A stretch of 64,000 nt of DNA from a virus: positions 62,001 through 126,000 of IMG/VR virus record IMGVR_UViG_3300034358_000044. One strand, written 5' to 3'. This document shows, piece after piece, positions 9,582 through 20,043 of this stretch (its first letter is position 1; every line of letters begins with the position of its first letter). Under the pieces are notes generated by a model. That model did not search any database and was not told the DNA's origin. It saw nothing but the letters and a program-made list of their open reading frames with translations. The position numbers were made by a program, and so were the translations under genes.

Positions 9582-12500
9582 TGCTGGCCTTCATCAACGG
9601 GTCTACCGTCTTCGAGCGCAAGGTTCCCATCGCTGTTCCGATGGCCGACCCTGCATACGGAGTGATTGGCTCCGTCATTCGGCTGAATGGGCAGTCCAGT
9701 GTTGACCCTGAGCCGGTGGAGGGAAGAAGCGGGTCAGATGGAGTCACCACCGCCACTACCGGCAACACCATCAGTGCTCTCTCTGGGGCCTTCAGTGGGG
9801 TGGACTACGGTCGAATCATTCGCATCGATGGGGCAGACCGTGGTTCTTACCTCATCTCTGGAATCCTCTCTGACTCTGAAGTAGTTGTGACACGCCCGGA
9901 TGGTGGAGGAGTCAACCTAGGTAGCAGCTCCTCCTTGTCCTGGAGCATCGATGATTTCTTCACCTACTCGTGGCGTTTCATCTCCGTCCCCATTGGGTCG
10001 AGGGTCGTCATCGAGGGTTTCCGACCCCTGTACCCTGACCTCTCCTTGGTCTCTTTCTCTCCTGATGTCGTGGGGGAGTACGTTGTAGGGCTGACGGTTT
10101 CGAACGCAGTCCACAGCAGCGTCGAGGTTACGACGAGAGTCAGCATCAGGGCCATCTTGGTCCCTCATGGGCGAGGCCTCGTCCCGGATGGCAAGTTCAT
10201 CTGGAGCTACATTCGTGACGTCTGGCAGGAGGTGGCCAACAAGGAGGTCTTCGAGACATTCTGGTCCGCCCTCATCCAGATTTGTGGAGCCGAGCTCCTC
10301 AAGCTCTACCAGGCGGACTTCAACAAGAGCATCAGGGACATCCAGGAGCTCTACCAGCGTCGCTGGCTCTCGTACGAGCCCAAGCTGAACTTGGTGGAGG
10401 CGGACTGCACCTTCTACCTGGGGAACTCTGCTGCAGGCTCTGGAGGAACCTCCAAGCCCCTTGCCCTGAGTGGGCAGGCCGTTGTCGCCTCCAGTGGTGA
10501 GGTGATTGTCGTATCCGGCTCCGTGCTACCAGACGTCTACGGAGCCACTTTCCGCATCGTCATGGACGTGATGGCTCCTGGCAACGTAGGGTCTTACCCT
10601 CTTCAAGGGGCCAACCTTTCGAAGACGGGGTACCTTCTCGCGCTTGATCCTCCTTCAGTCCCAGGGCCAAACCCTCTCCCAGGTAAGGTAGTCAGCGGTC
10701 TTCAGTTCGTCTTCGATGCTCACTCCACATCGTGGACGATGGGTACTGAAGAGGCTGATGGGGGCAGCTACACCTTGGGAATTGTAGAAGGGACCACGCC
10801 TCTCGACTGGCTCACGGAGATCTACTCAGGTAGTGGGGGTGGGTCTGTCATTCCCGTCTATGTCGGGGACGTGATTTACTACCCATCTGGACTGAACGCC
10901 GGCTACTACCGCGTTGTCGAGAAGAGTGGATCCTACGTTGTTGTGGATCATGCCTCCACGGTAGCATCCGAAGTGGGTGTCATGGCGGACGTCTACCGCC
11001 CTGTGGAGTATGAGCTTCTTCCAGCGGAAGCCCTTCCAGAGACAGTCTCCAGCTTCGCCCTGCCATACGAGGGCAACGAGGTGGTGACGCCTCTGGCTTC
11101 TGGGAGAGTCATCACCGTGGGAGGGCGCGCCTACCCAGTCCTGCGCGTCTTCATGGATGAGACGCAGGGTGTCTCGATGGTAGTCGTGGTGACGGATGGT
11201 GGCGCCCTTCTGGTCGGCCAGGTAGGAATGCCGTGGAGGGTGGCCAACACGTTGGAGTCCTCCTCCCAGAACTTCGAAGAGCTCGGAGTCTCGCCAGGAG
11301 ATCGAATTGAGTTCGACGTCACCAACGACAACGCGAACCTCATCTCCAGTGTTCCTGGGCAGGTAGTAGGAGTCGTAGGGAAGAGACTCAGCTTCGTTCT
11401 GACGATAGCTCCACTCACAGATGGGGTTGTTCCTGCTATTCCCAAGGAGACCTACCAGAAGCTGGCCTCCGACTTCGTGGTATCGGGCGTCTCCGAGCTC
11501 CAGGATGGAACTCTCAAGTTCTCTGGGGCTGCAGCGGCAGTACTGGACACCATTGGCTCGGAGCTGTTTCACCGAAGCTACTGGAACACGCCTCTTACTT
11601 CTACGACCGACTTCAAGATCCTGAACGGGGTCTTCCACGTCCACCCGAAGTTCATCATCAGGAATTCAAGAGTCCCGGTCGATGACTCCTTGCGGTCCGT
11701 TCCGGTTCTCCAGGATTGGGTCGTTCAGCCAACTACTACAACCCGTGCTGGCAAGACGTACCAGTTGAAGAACGAGAAGGAGTACTTGCTGAGTACTCCT
11801 CCAGTCTCCCTCATCGAGAACTCTGACTTCCTCGTTGATGGAGAGCTCGCCTTCTCTGGGTCTATGACCTTCGACTCTGGGACCGATTTGATGTTGGTGG
11901 AGACGGGGCACTTCCTTAACCGTGGGGTCCAAGCTGGAGACACGGTCGAGATCGCAAGCCCTGCGTCTCTTGCCGGCTCCTACACCGTCCTGTCCGTTCT
12001 CTCGAACTTCCTGCTCAAGTTGAATAGGCCAATCCCGAAGTATGTGATCAGCACCCAGGTGACCGCTCGCCTTGTGATTCGACGGCGTACAGGCGGTAGG
12101 TATATCCGCTTCATTCCAGGGGAGTTCACTGCGGCAGCACCTGCCCCCAACCGACTCTGGGCCGAGGTGAGCCTCTTCGACAACAGGCCCTCCATCGAGG
12201 ACAACTTCGGAATCCTGGTAGGGTTGACGCAGTCTGACCTCGAAGCAGTCTCGACGAACATCAACTACCGACAAGCCGTGGCCGGGCTGATGTTCGCCTA
12301 CACCCGTGGGTCTGCCATCAGCAAGATTCGCCTGGGAGCTCAGATTCTCCTGGGGCTCCCCTTCGCTGAACACCGTGGCATCATCAGGTCCATCGAGGGG
12401 GACTACCGACTGGACGATGAAGGAACTCCAACGCTGGGCCGTCTCCTCATTGAGGATACCGACCAAGCGGGCAAGGCTCTGGGAACCATGAGGGTCTACA

Positions 12501-14089
12501 CCTTCCCGGTGGACCCCATCTCGGACCTGGCCGGTCTCGAAGTCAACCCGGCAACGGGGAAGTTCTATGCCGTTGGGGACTCGGTCGAGGCCTTCGCCGC
12601 TCTCTGCAAGGGCGTGGAGGTGACCGACTACCTCACCAGGACTGAGAGCAACCTGAGTGGGCCAGCCATTCTTCGGCAGTTCCACACGGCCAGGCTTCGT
12701 GCGAACGACAGCATCTTCGACATCAACGAGCTCAGTCTTCTCTCGGCATTCCTGAAGCGCATCACTCCGTCGTATGTCTCGCTGGTGATTACGACGGCCT
12801 CTGAGTTCAGGGACGCAGTCTCGATCACCGACGCTACCTACAGGAGGCTGGCCTCTGGTAGCTCCAGTTCGTCCTTCATCGTGGACCAGGTGGCAATGAA
12901 GGTGCCCATCGTCCCCAAGTTCGACTTGGTGGACTTCTCCGGGAACTACGTCAGCTTCTTCGATGCAGGTATGGCGTGGATGCGCTTCAGCCGGTCTTCT
13001 TCGCTTACGACGTCAGGGGATGTTGCCTCCTACGCGCCTGGCGGCTTCCTTACCTCCACGTCGAATGATGGTCCCGTAGTGAGAGTCGGGGACACCCTCC
13101 TCATCTACTCCGGCCTCAATCAGGGAACCTACTCCATTACGGCGGTCACCGACTCTTCAGTCACGGTCTCAGGTCTTCCTTCGGCTGGTTTCGAGATTGC
13201 TACGCAGGGCTTTGCCATTCTCAGGTACCCCACTGGGGAAGTTCGTAGAGGCACCTGCATCTCTGATGGCGCTGGGACGGTGACAGCCGAAGCTGGACTG
13301 CACGCGGACGGAGTAGCTCCAGGGGATACCTTCATCACGCAGGACGGCTTCCGTGCAGTAGTCCTGGATGTTGGACCGCATGCAGATGCCTATGACGGAG
13401 TGGGTGGGCTGACCTCTGCCCTCGGGAATGGAATGATGAGGGTCTCTCCTGCAATCCCGGCTGGTACAGGGAAGAGCTACCGCATCTACCGAGAAAGCTT
13501 CCTGCAGGCCCCATACCCCGACGACTCAGGAGTCCTTCACAGTACTGGCTCTGGGTATACCTCTCTCAACAACGTGTTCTTGAAGGCCCTGCTGAACGTG
13601 GGTGATGAGCTGCAGGTTCAAGGACCCTCCCTCCAGAGAGTGACTGTTCTCGATCCGGTCAACCTCGTCATCATTCCTGTTCTCTCTGCTGGAGACTACA
13701 CGGTCTTGCTCTGCAGGAAGAATGGAATGGGTGGTCCCATTTCGTGGGACCACGTCGCCAAGTTCGCGCCTCAGGACTCAGCAGATATTGCTCTCTTCGA
13801 ACCTCAGAGCATTGCTTCCTGCACGGGAGGATCTGCTGTTGTGAATCTCGTTCAAGAGAGAACAACGTCTTCTGCTCTTGGAACTACGAGCCCTCCTGCA
13901 TCAGTAGACACGAGCCTGGCCAAGCCAGGAGATTTCGTCATTCTACTTTCTGGTGCCAACTCGACAGTGGATGTAGGGTATGGCCTTGGGGTGTACCCAG
14001 TGAAAGAAGTCACCCCCACCAACGTGAAGGTCACCACCATGATGGCGAACTCTGGAACGTCGTCGTGGAAGCTTCTGAGGCGGAGATGA
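9578..14089 (+). CDS. Giant modular tail protein
   Basis: 1503 residues, starting at the GTG that overlaps the previous stop (a second in-frame ATG follows immediately). Residues about 190-260 are helical (FIWSYIRDVWQEVANKEVF, then LYQADFNKSIRDIQELYQRR), like a tail-attachment helix region. The rest is beta-rich and repeats the same GD-x-L / G-x-Y-x-I module seen in the 1553-residue protein, for example GDVIYYPSGLNAGYYRV and GDTLLIYSGLNQGTYSI. It is probably a large baseplate or fibre-base protein. ATGA overlap with the next gene. Confidence 0.75.
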   Translation: MMLAFINGSTVFERKVPIAVPMADPAYGVIGSVIRLNGQSSVDPEPVEGRSGSDGVTTATTGNTISALSGAFSGVDYGRIIRIDGADRGSYLISGILSDSEVVVTRPDGGGVNLGSSSSLSWSIDDFFTYSWRFISVPIGSRVVIEGFRPLYPDLSLVSFSPDVVGEYVVGLTVSNAVHSSVEVTTRVSIRAILVPHGRGLVPDGKFIWSYIRDVWQEVANKEVFETFWSALIQICGAELLKLYQADFNKSIRDIQELYQRRWLSYEPKLNLVEADCTFYLGNSAAGSGGTSKPLALSGQAVVASSGEVIVVSGSVLPDVYGATFRIVMDVMAPGNVGSYPLQGANLSKTGYLLALDPPSVPGPNPLPGKVVSGLQFVFDAHSTSWTMGTEEADGGSYTLGIVEGTTPLDWLTEIYSGSGGGSVIPVYVGDVIYYPSGLNAGYYRVVEKSGSYVVVDHASTVASEVGVMADVYRPVEYELLPAEALPETVSSFALPYEGNEVVTPLASGRVITVGGRAYPVLRVFMDETQGVSMVVVVTDGGALLVGQVGMPWRVANTLESSSQNFEELGVSPGDRIEFDVTNDNANLISSVPGQVVGVVGKRLSFVLTIAPLTDGVVPAIPKETYQKLASDFVVSGVSELQDGTLKFSGAAAAVLDTIGSELFHRSYWNTPLTSTTDFKILNGVFHVHPKFIIRNSRVPVDDSLRSVPVLQDWVVQPTTTTRAGKTYQLKNEKEYLLSTPPVSLIENSDFLVDGELAFSGSMTFDSGTDLMLVETGHFLNRGVQAGDTVEIASPASLAGSYTVLSVLSNFLLKLNRPIPKYVISTQVTARLVIRRRTGGRYIRFIPGEFTAAAPAPNRLWAEVSLFDNRPSIEDNFGILVGLTQSDLEAVSTNINYRQAVAGLMFAYTRGSAISKIRLGAQILLGLPFAEHRGIIRSIEGDYRLDDEGTPTLGRLLIEDTDQAGKALGTMRVYTFPVDPISDLAGLEVNPATGKFYAVGDSVEAFAALCKGVEVTDYLTRTESNLSGPAILRQFHTARLRANDSIFDINELSLLSAFLKRITPSYVSLVITTASEFRDAVSITDATYRRLASGSSSSSFIVDQVAMKVPIVPKFDLVDFSGNYVSFFDAGMAWMRFSRSSSLTTSGDVASYAPGGFLTSTSNDGPVVRVGDTLLIYSGLNQGTYSITAVTDSSVTVSGLPSAGFEIATQGFAILRYPTGEVRRGTCISDGAGTVTAEAGLHADGVAPGDTFITQDGFRAVVLDVGPHADAYDGVGGLTSALGNGMMRVSPAIPAGTGKSYRIYRESFLQAPYPDDSGVLHSTGSGYTSLNNVFLKALLNVGDELQVQGPSLQRVTVLDPVNLVIIPVLSAGDYTVLLCRKNGMGGPISWDHVAKFAPQDSADIALFEPQSIASCTGGSAVVNLVQERTTSSALGTTSPPASVDTSLAKPGDFVILLSGANSTVDVGYGLGVYPVKEVTPTNVKVTTMMANSGTSSWKLLRRR

Positions 14090-14745
14090 GCATGTTCAAG
14101 GACTTCGTCCAAGTTGCAGACAGGGGCTTCGCTCGTCTTCGTACCAGGGCTGGTGAACTCATCGCTGGGAGGGAGTTCGAGGAGAAGACCGTTGTTGAGG
14201 TGAAGGGGTGGGTCACTCTCTGTCTCAGGGAGCGCGGCAAGGTGGTGCCAGGAAGTCATCGCTCGGCCCACAACATCTGGACCAACACCGGGCGAGAGTA
14301 CCTGGCACTGGCCATGGCCCTCGCTGACGCCGACAACGCTTTCCGAAAGGATGCGGTCGCCTACATCGGTGTGGGCACTGGGGCAGCACTGGAGGACGTC
14401 AACGTTCTCAACCTGGTCAACCCCGTCGCCTACGCCCCCTCCCTCTTCCTCGCCGCTCTCGACATCCCGCCGACCTTCCCGCTGACCCCCACCCGCACGA
14501 CCGTCCGCTTCAAGAAGACCTTCGCGGAGGATGAGATCACTCTCTCATCCGGGACGGTCCTCGTCAGTGAGATGGGGCTCTTCACCAACGGATCACCCAT
14601 CGCTGTTCCAGCCTACGCATTCGGGACTCGGGATGTGACGTTCGCCAACCGAATGAGTCAGGCCCCAGTAGCCTACAAGGCTTTCGAGCCCGTTCCGAAG
14701 ACCAACGCCCTGCAGCTCGAAATGTCTTGGGAAATCCGTCTGTAA
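14086..14745 (+). CDS. Tail-associated protein, unknown
   Basis: 219 residues, starting MSMFKDFVQ at the ATG of an ATGA overlap. The frame is open upstream but that part is a shadow of the preceding gene. The segment NIWTNTGREYLALAMAL followed by VAYIGVGTGAA resembles small collar or tail-fibre-connector proteins of large phages. It sits directly before the beta-helix fibre gene, which fits a fibre-attachment role. This is an inference from order and composition. Confidence 0.75.
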   Translation: MSMFKDFVQVADRGFARLRTRAGELIAGREFEEKTVVEVKGWVTLCLRERGKVVPGSHRSAHNIWTNTGREYLALAMALADADNAFRKDAVAYIGVGTGAALEDVNVLNLVNPVAYAPSLFLAALDIPPTFPLTPTRTTVRFKKTFAEDEITLSSGTVLVSEMGLFTNGSPIAVPAYAFGTRDVTFANRMSQAPVAYKAFEPVPKTNALQLEMSWEIRL

Positions 14746-14758
14746 AAGAGGCCAGCAC

Positions 14759-17700
14759 ATGATGGACTACTTCAGGAGACCTGCTCTTGCAGGCAACACC
14801 CTCACTCGTACCAACCGCGCCATCATTCGCGGCAACGTACGAAGGGCAGATGCTGACGGTCTCAGCACCGTTCCCTACTTCCCTGGTGCCACCGCCGGGA
14901 AGACCATCATTGTGTCGGTGGATGGTGGACCTCCGACCACTGTCACCCTCTCTGACATCAATGCCGCCGGGAGCAGCCTTGTCTCCGCGTTGATGGACCT
15001 GACTGCCGCTCTACCTGGTGCTGAGTCGTTCGATTCAGATGGGTCCATCTCCATTCGATCGAAGTCGGCTGCATGGGGAGCCGCCATCGAGGTGGTGGGA
15101 GGAACGGCTGCCACTGCCCTTGGGTTCGACGTTGTCCTGGAGACGATTCGTTCGACGCTGGGAGACTTCCCCAGCTCTCCAGAAGGGCGCGTCGGGAACC
15201 CCTTCGGCACCGCCTTCCTGACCAAGGGAGAGGGCTTCAGTGCAGAGTCCGTCAACCGGGGCCTGGCTCGGGTCGCTGCCAACACGGACGTTCTTCATGC
15301 GGACCTTCAGCGGGAGGACATCGTCATCAGGAAGGTGGACTGCTCAGTTCTGTCCGTCTCTGAGTTGGTAGTTGAGCCCACCACGAGGGTCTTCACTGGG
15401 CTAGGAGTGCTTTCTGGAGCCTCCACCAAGGAAGAACTCTCGAAGTACTTCTTCTTGGTGGATCCAGTCACCCACCTACCGCCGGCAAGCCGAGTGACGG
15501 GTCTGCGCACCGTCGCGAATGGCAACGTTCTTGGGGTGTCAGTCAGCAAGGTCTCGGCCCCCATTTCCTCCATCGCCAGTGGGAGGGTGTTGCAGTGCCC
15601 TGGAGCACAGTTCGTCTCTGGTGGAGGCGTCGTCCCTGGAGACTTCGTACTCATCACTGGAGCTACGAACACCGTTCCCTGGAACAACAACGGTCTCCGC
15701 TGGGTGGTAGAAGAAGTCACAGACGATGCCGTCTCCGTCAGACCGATGTCGAGCTCAGAGCTCTCCCTGGTTGGAACGACGGTGACTGAAGAGCACCCCA
15801 TCCTAGAGCTCAACGGTTCGGGAACCGGGTTCGGTACAGTCGGAGTCCGCTCCGGCTCGTTCGTAAGTGGGGTCCATGTCATGGTGGATCCTCCTCTTCC
15901 TGAGGGGGCTACCTACGACCTCTACGTCGCAGTCCCAAGCAGTGTTCACTCCAGAAAGAAGTTCGAGTCTCAGGCTGGGGCAATCGCCAATGCGTACTTC
16001 GCGTCTGACCATCGACCAGTACCCAACGGTATCCTCTCTGCGCCCAGTGCAACGTTCTCCAGCTCCTCGCTTTCCCTCACAGAGGGGTACGCTCGCTTCT
16101 CTGGACGAGTCGTCCGTATTCAGCCTCGTACTTTTGTAGGAGGAGAGTTCGACTCTGCCGGTCCTGGGCTCGTCGATCCGCTCTACGGGGCCATCAACTT
16201 CATCTACTGGGATGAGAACGCCAATGAGGTGAGGACGACGAGGAACCCCATTGGGGTCTTCAACTCAGATCCATCCCAGGCCCCTGGGAACGCCTTCACT
16301 GGAACCAGGACGTCTCAGCATCTTCTCTACACCGTCTGCAAGAGTGGGAGTGTACTCACCAAGTACGCCCCTGCCCCTCGGGTATTGGAGCATGAGTCTG
16401 GTTCTGTGACCGTGGGAATCGGCGGGCAGTTCCGGTTGCTGGAAGACGCCATCACCTACCTTGGCACTGTGAGCGACGCCAACGGGCGTCGGTCTGACGC
16501 CCTCTCCCAGTTCGAGATAGTCCTGCTCAGTGACGTACAGTTCGTCCTGCAGCTCCCGGACATCAACTTCTCCGTGAAGATTCGTGGAGCTCGACCTGGG
16601 ACTCGCATCGTCTCCAACGCGGGGCAGGACAACCTACCCTACTTGAGTATCGGCTCCGACAACGTACCGGTGACGGTCGTCTTCGAGGACCTGGAGTGGT
16701 TCAACGAGACGGTTGCCGGGACCCTGACATCGACTCTCATCAAGGCTGGGACCGGCTCGACCGTCATCTTGAGTCGGGTCACGAGTTCTGGACCTGCCGG
16801 TGCCTTCATCGAGTCGAAGGGTCTGGGGCTTTCCGTACACGACTGCTCCTTCCGCGACCTTCGGTACACCTTCCTCAAGAGCTCTGAAAGGAATCTCCGG
16901 GTCGACATCACCAACTCCAAGTTCCGCCGCAGCGCCAACATGTGGACGGACCCGGAGCCCTTCCCCTCCATGTTCTATACCGTGGATGGAGAGGTCTTCG
17001 CATGCCACTCTCTCGTTGTCCGAGGCTGTGACTTCTACAACCTCACCTCGGAACAGGCCTACGATACAGAGCCTGTCGTCGGCCGTTTCGGTTGCGGACT
17101 GGTCCTCTTCGATGGGTGCTCGTTCACCTCCGATGACACCAATCCGATCTCTCAGAACTCGTGCCTCTTCAAGCACACCACGGATGCGATCAGTTCGAAC
17201 AGTGCCGCGTCCTTCATCGTCTCCAACTGCCACTCACCAGCTCCCACCAGAGTTTTCATCGACTCTGATGCGCGTGAGGGGTGCCTCATCGAGAACTCGT
17301 ACATCGAAGTCGAGCCGTACAGCACCGTTCCAGGTCTTCGAGCTCCAGTCATTCGTGGTTGCCACATCCAAGGTAAGGGGGATGGCAATGGGACCTACGG
17401 GACGCTCGTCGAGGTTCTGAAGGAGTTCAGCGGGAACAAGGTCACTGGGTGGAGCTCTGTAGGAGTCTCCAACTCGAAGAACGTTCTCGGTCCTTGTTCG
17501 ATTTCTGACAACGACATCGCGACGGTCTACGAGGTCGCCATTCAGGCTGCGACCTACAACTCCTCTCCCGTACTCATCGAGCGCAATCAGGTCTCTCTGG
17601 CGAGTAACAATTCGACCGCCATCAAGGCGTTCGACGGTCCTACGCTCCTCACCCATGGGACGATCAACGACAACATCATTCTCCTCGACAACGCCTCGGC

Positions 17701-20035
17701 CGTTGCCGGTATGGTGGGAATCGACCTCTGGGGTAGCCCGACGGTAGCCAGTAACCAGATTCGATTCCTCCTTCTGAACGTATCGTCTCAATCTGACGGC
17801 CACACTGGCATCAAGCTTCGAGATGGAGGTGCGGCCTCCTGCCCAAGACTCATCGGCAACTCCATTCACTTCGACATGGGAAACAGCGTCGCAGTGTCTA
17901 TCGAAGGTGGAGCGAACTGCCACCTCCTGGGGAACTTCATCGAGGCCAAGCAGATGGCCCTCAAGTTCGACACCCCCACCAAGTCCTTCAACAGAGTGGT
18001 TGAGGGAAACACCATTCGATCCTCTGATACAGCCGTAGAGTGGCTGGCGGCATCGAGGTTCTCCAGCAATAACGTTCATGGTGGGGTGACTTCGGCCTAT
18101 CAACTTGCGGACGTTGTCAGCCAGAACTACTTCGACGGCTCTACCGCCATCGGCGGGGCAAGCCCTTGTGAGATTTCTGGCAACTCCTTCCGAGACCAGT
18201 TGATTGTTGATGGAAGCGTAGTGTCCTTCTTGGACAACTACTGTGTTGGGATGTCCTACATCACGTTTGTTGATACAGGCCTTCAGCGATCCTGTGTCTC
18301 AAAGAACACTTTTCTGGGGGGAGCGCTGATCTCGTCTTCAGGTGCGGCCCTGGTTGACGGGAACAGCTTCGTTGGGACCGGGTACTCCATCAACGCCTCT
18401 CGTGCGGACGTTTGCAGAAACTCTTTCCGGTCAGATACCTCTGGGTATGTAGCCACGATCGGTTCGTCGACCAACAGTACTCTCTTCACCGACAACTACG
18501 TCGAGTACCCCGTCACATTCAACAGCTCGGCCTACCTCGCTATCGAGAGGAACTTCTTCTGCCGTGGAATTACTGTGGCGGCGGTCGACGTCTTCAACCA
18601 CAACTACTTCAGGGGCGATGCTTCCGCGCTCAGCAACACCCTCACGATTACCGGAAGAAACGCCAACGGGGTTGCTACGTCTCCGGCTGTTGGAAACGTC
18701 ATCAACGACGTTGCCCCAGGAAGCACCTTCTCGAATCTCTTGATCAGTGGGATGCGTTTCATTTGCACCAGCACGACCGCTGTCGTCTTCAGCGGGTGCC
18801 ACATCTCCAACTCGTTCATCAGTGCGATCAAGGCCACCTTCACCTACTGCTACGGGGCCTCTACCACTTTCGCAATCGCAGTGGCTCCGGCAGGACTTCT
18901 CACCATCACGGAGAGCACTCTCTCATCCTGTTTCTTCTCGAACGCTACCGCAACTACGGTAAACGCCCAGAACACGGTCTTGTCGGCTTGTACGAGTAGT
19001 GGTGGTCTGTTGATTACGGGACCGTCCGCTCTCCTCACCATCACCGGGTGTGTCATCGGTGGGGCTCTGTTTGTAACCGGACAGAGTGGTCGTTTGGACC
19101 TGGACTCGACTCGTGTCGGTGGAAACCTCAACGCCTCCGCCCACCTGAACCTCAAGGTCACAGGATGCACGGTGTATGGGTCTACCTCCCTGACGGCTGC
19201 GAACCTGAGCATCTACTCATCTGAGCTCGAAGGGGCTTCTCAAATAGCTCTCGCAGCTTCCACTCTTGTTCTTGAAGGAGTGGAGACCCCTGGCTACTTC
19301 CTCATCTCTGAGTACGCCGCCAGTAGCCTTCGGAACATCGCCATCCGTGGGTGCAAGTGCCATGGCATCGCCATCGCATCACCTGTCAACTACCCCAACG
19401 TCTCGATCTCCAACAACACCATTCTCGTTGACTCGACGGACTCCTTCATCATCTCCGGTATCGACGTTCGGAGGGGGACTGTAAATGACGACGCCGTTGC
19501 GGGTCCGACTGCTGGAACTCAGTACGGATGGTTCATCACCGGCAACCGGATAACGGTCTTCTCGGGGTACAACTCTGCGCTGGTTGGTGGAGTGACCCAC
19601 TGCATTCACTTCGCCACTACGGCGGCCTCTGAGTTCTTCTACAACGTCACCATCTCGAACAACCTTTTCTTCCTGTTCGCTGCTGGTCCGTTCACTGGAA
19701 TCGTGGCCCCCACTCGCAGCATTGGAGTCATCTTCGTCGATCAGCACCACAACTCCTCCCTTCAAGACATCAGCATCGTGGGAAACAAGATTCTCAAGCC
19801 TGCGGACCATTTGAGTTTTGGAGCCCCAGCAGTCGCTGTCGATTCGTACTACTTCAAGACTGTCACAGGTGCCGCCGTAGGTACGATAATGCGCCACTTC
19901 ATCAGTGGAAATGATATGCACATTCACGGTTCCTCCGGCTGGGCACTGGGTGGGAGTCCAAGTAACTTTGGAAGAACTGGCGAAACCTGGGTTAGCGCCG
20001 CTACAATTTCCTTCGCCATCAACGACGAAAATTAG
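14759..20035 (+). CDS. Beta-helix tail fibre/tailspike
   Basis: 1758 residues, the largest protein in the window. Residues about 1-80 form a putative attachment head. From about residue 560 onward the sequence is a long run of Asn-, Ser- and Gly-rich turns with short hydrophobic strands, for example ISDNDIATVYEVAI and NTIRSSDTAVEWL. This is characteristic of right-handed parallel beta helices of the pectin-lyase type used in tailspikes. It probably binds or cleaves surface polysaccharide. No catalytic residues can be assigned by eye. Ribosome site GAGG precedes the ATG; a second ATG follows at once. Confidence 0.8.
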   Translation: MMDYFRRPALAGNTLTRTNRAIIRGNVRRADADGLSTVPYFPGATAGKTIIVSVDGGPPTTVTLSDINAAGSSLVSALMDLTAALPGAESFDSDGSISIRSKSAAWGAAIEVVGGTAATALGFDVVLETIRSTLGDFPSSPEGRVGNPFGTAFLTKGEGFSAESVNRGLARVAANTDVLHADLQREDIVIRKVDCSVLSVSELVVEPTTRVFTGLGVLSGASTKEELSKYFFLVDPVTHLPPASRVTGLRTVANGNVLGVSVSKVSAPISSIASGRVLQCPGAQFVSGGGVVPGDFVLITGATNTVPWNNNGLRWVVEEVTDDAVSVRPMSSSELSLVGTTVTEEHPILELNGSGTGFGTVGVRSGSFVSGVHVMVDPPLPEGATYDLYVAVPSSVHSRKKFESQAGAIANAYFASDHRPVPNGILSAPSATFSSSSLSLTEGYARFSGRVVRIQPRTFVGGEFDSAGPGLVDPLYGAINFIYWDENANEVRTTRNPIGVFNSDPSQAPGNAFTGTRTSQHLLYTVCKSGSVLTKYAPAPRVLEHESGSVTVGIGGQFRLLEDAITYLGTVSDANGRRSDALSQFEIVLLSDVQFVLQLPDINFSVKIRGARPGTRIVSNAGQDNLPYLSIGSDNVPVTVVFEDLEWFNETVAGTLTSTLIKAGTGSTVILSRVTSSGPAGAFIESKGLGLSVHDCSFRDLRYTFLKSSERNLRVDITNSKFRRSANMWTDPEPFPSMFYTVDGEVFACHSLVVRGCDFYNLTSEQAYDTEPVVGRFGCGLVLFDGCSFTSDDTNPISQNSCLFKHTTDAISSNSAASFIVSNCHSPAPTRVFIDSDAREGCLIENSYIEVEPYSTVPGLRAPVIRGCHIQGKGDGNGTYGTLVEVLKEFSGNKVTGWSSVGVSNSKNVLGPCSISDNDIATVYEVAIQAATYNSSPVLIERNQVSLASNNSTAIKAFDGPTLLTHGTINDNIILLDNASAVAGMVGIDLWGSPTVASNQIRFLLLNVSSQSDGHTGIKLRDGGAASCPRLIGNSIHFDMGNSVAVSIEGGANCHLLGNFIEAKQMALKFDTPTKSFNRVVEGNTIRSSDTAVEWLAASRFSSNNVHGGVTSAYQLADVVSQNYFDGSTAIGGASPCEISGNSFRDQLIVDGSVVSFLDNYCVGMSYITFVDTGLQRSCVSKNTFLGGALISSSGAALVDGNSFVGTGYSINASRADVCRNSFRSDTSGYVATIGSSTNSTLFTDNYVEYPVTFNSSAYLAIERNFFCRGITVAAVDVFNHNYFRGDASALSNTLTITGRNANGVATSPAVGNVINDVAPGSTFSNLLISGMRFICTSTTAVVFSGCHISNSFISAIKATFTYCYGASTTFAIAVAPAGLLTITESTLSSCFFSNATATTVNAQNTVLSACTSSGGLLITGPSALLTITGCVIGGALFVTGQSGRLDLDSTRVGGNLNASAHLNLKVTGCTVYGSTSLTAANLSIYSSELEGASQIALAASTLVLEGVETPGYFLISEYAASSLRNIAIRGCKCHGIAIASPVNYPNVSISNNTILVDSTDSFIISGIDVRRGTVNDDAVAGPTAGTQYGWFITGNRITVFSGYNSALVGGVTHCIHFATTAASEFFYNVTISNNLFFLFAAGPFTGIVAPTRSIGVIFVDQHHNSSLQDISIVGNKILKPADHLSFGAPAVAVDSYYFKTVTGAAVGTIMRHFISGNDMHIHGSSGWALGGSPSNFGRTGETWVSAATISFAINDEN

Positions 20036-20043
20036 GAGGCACC

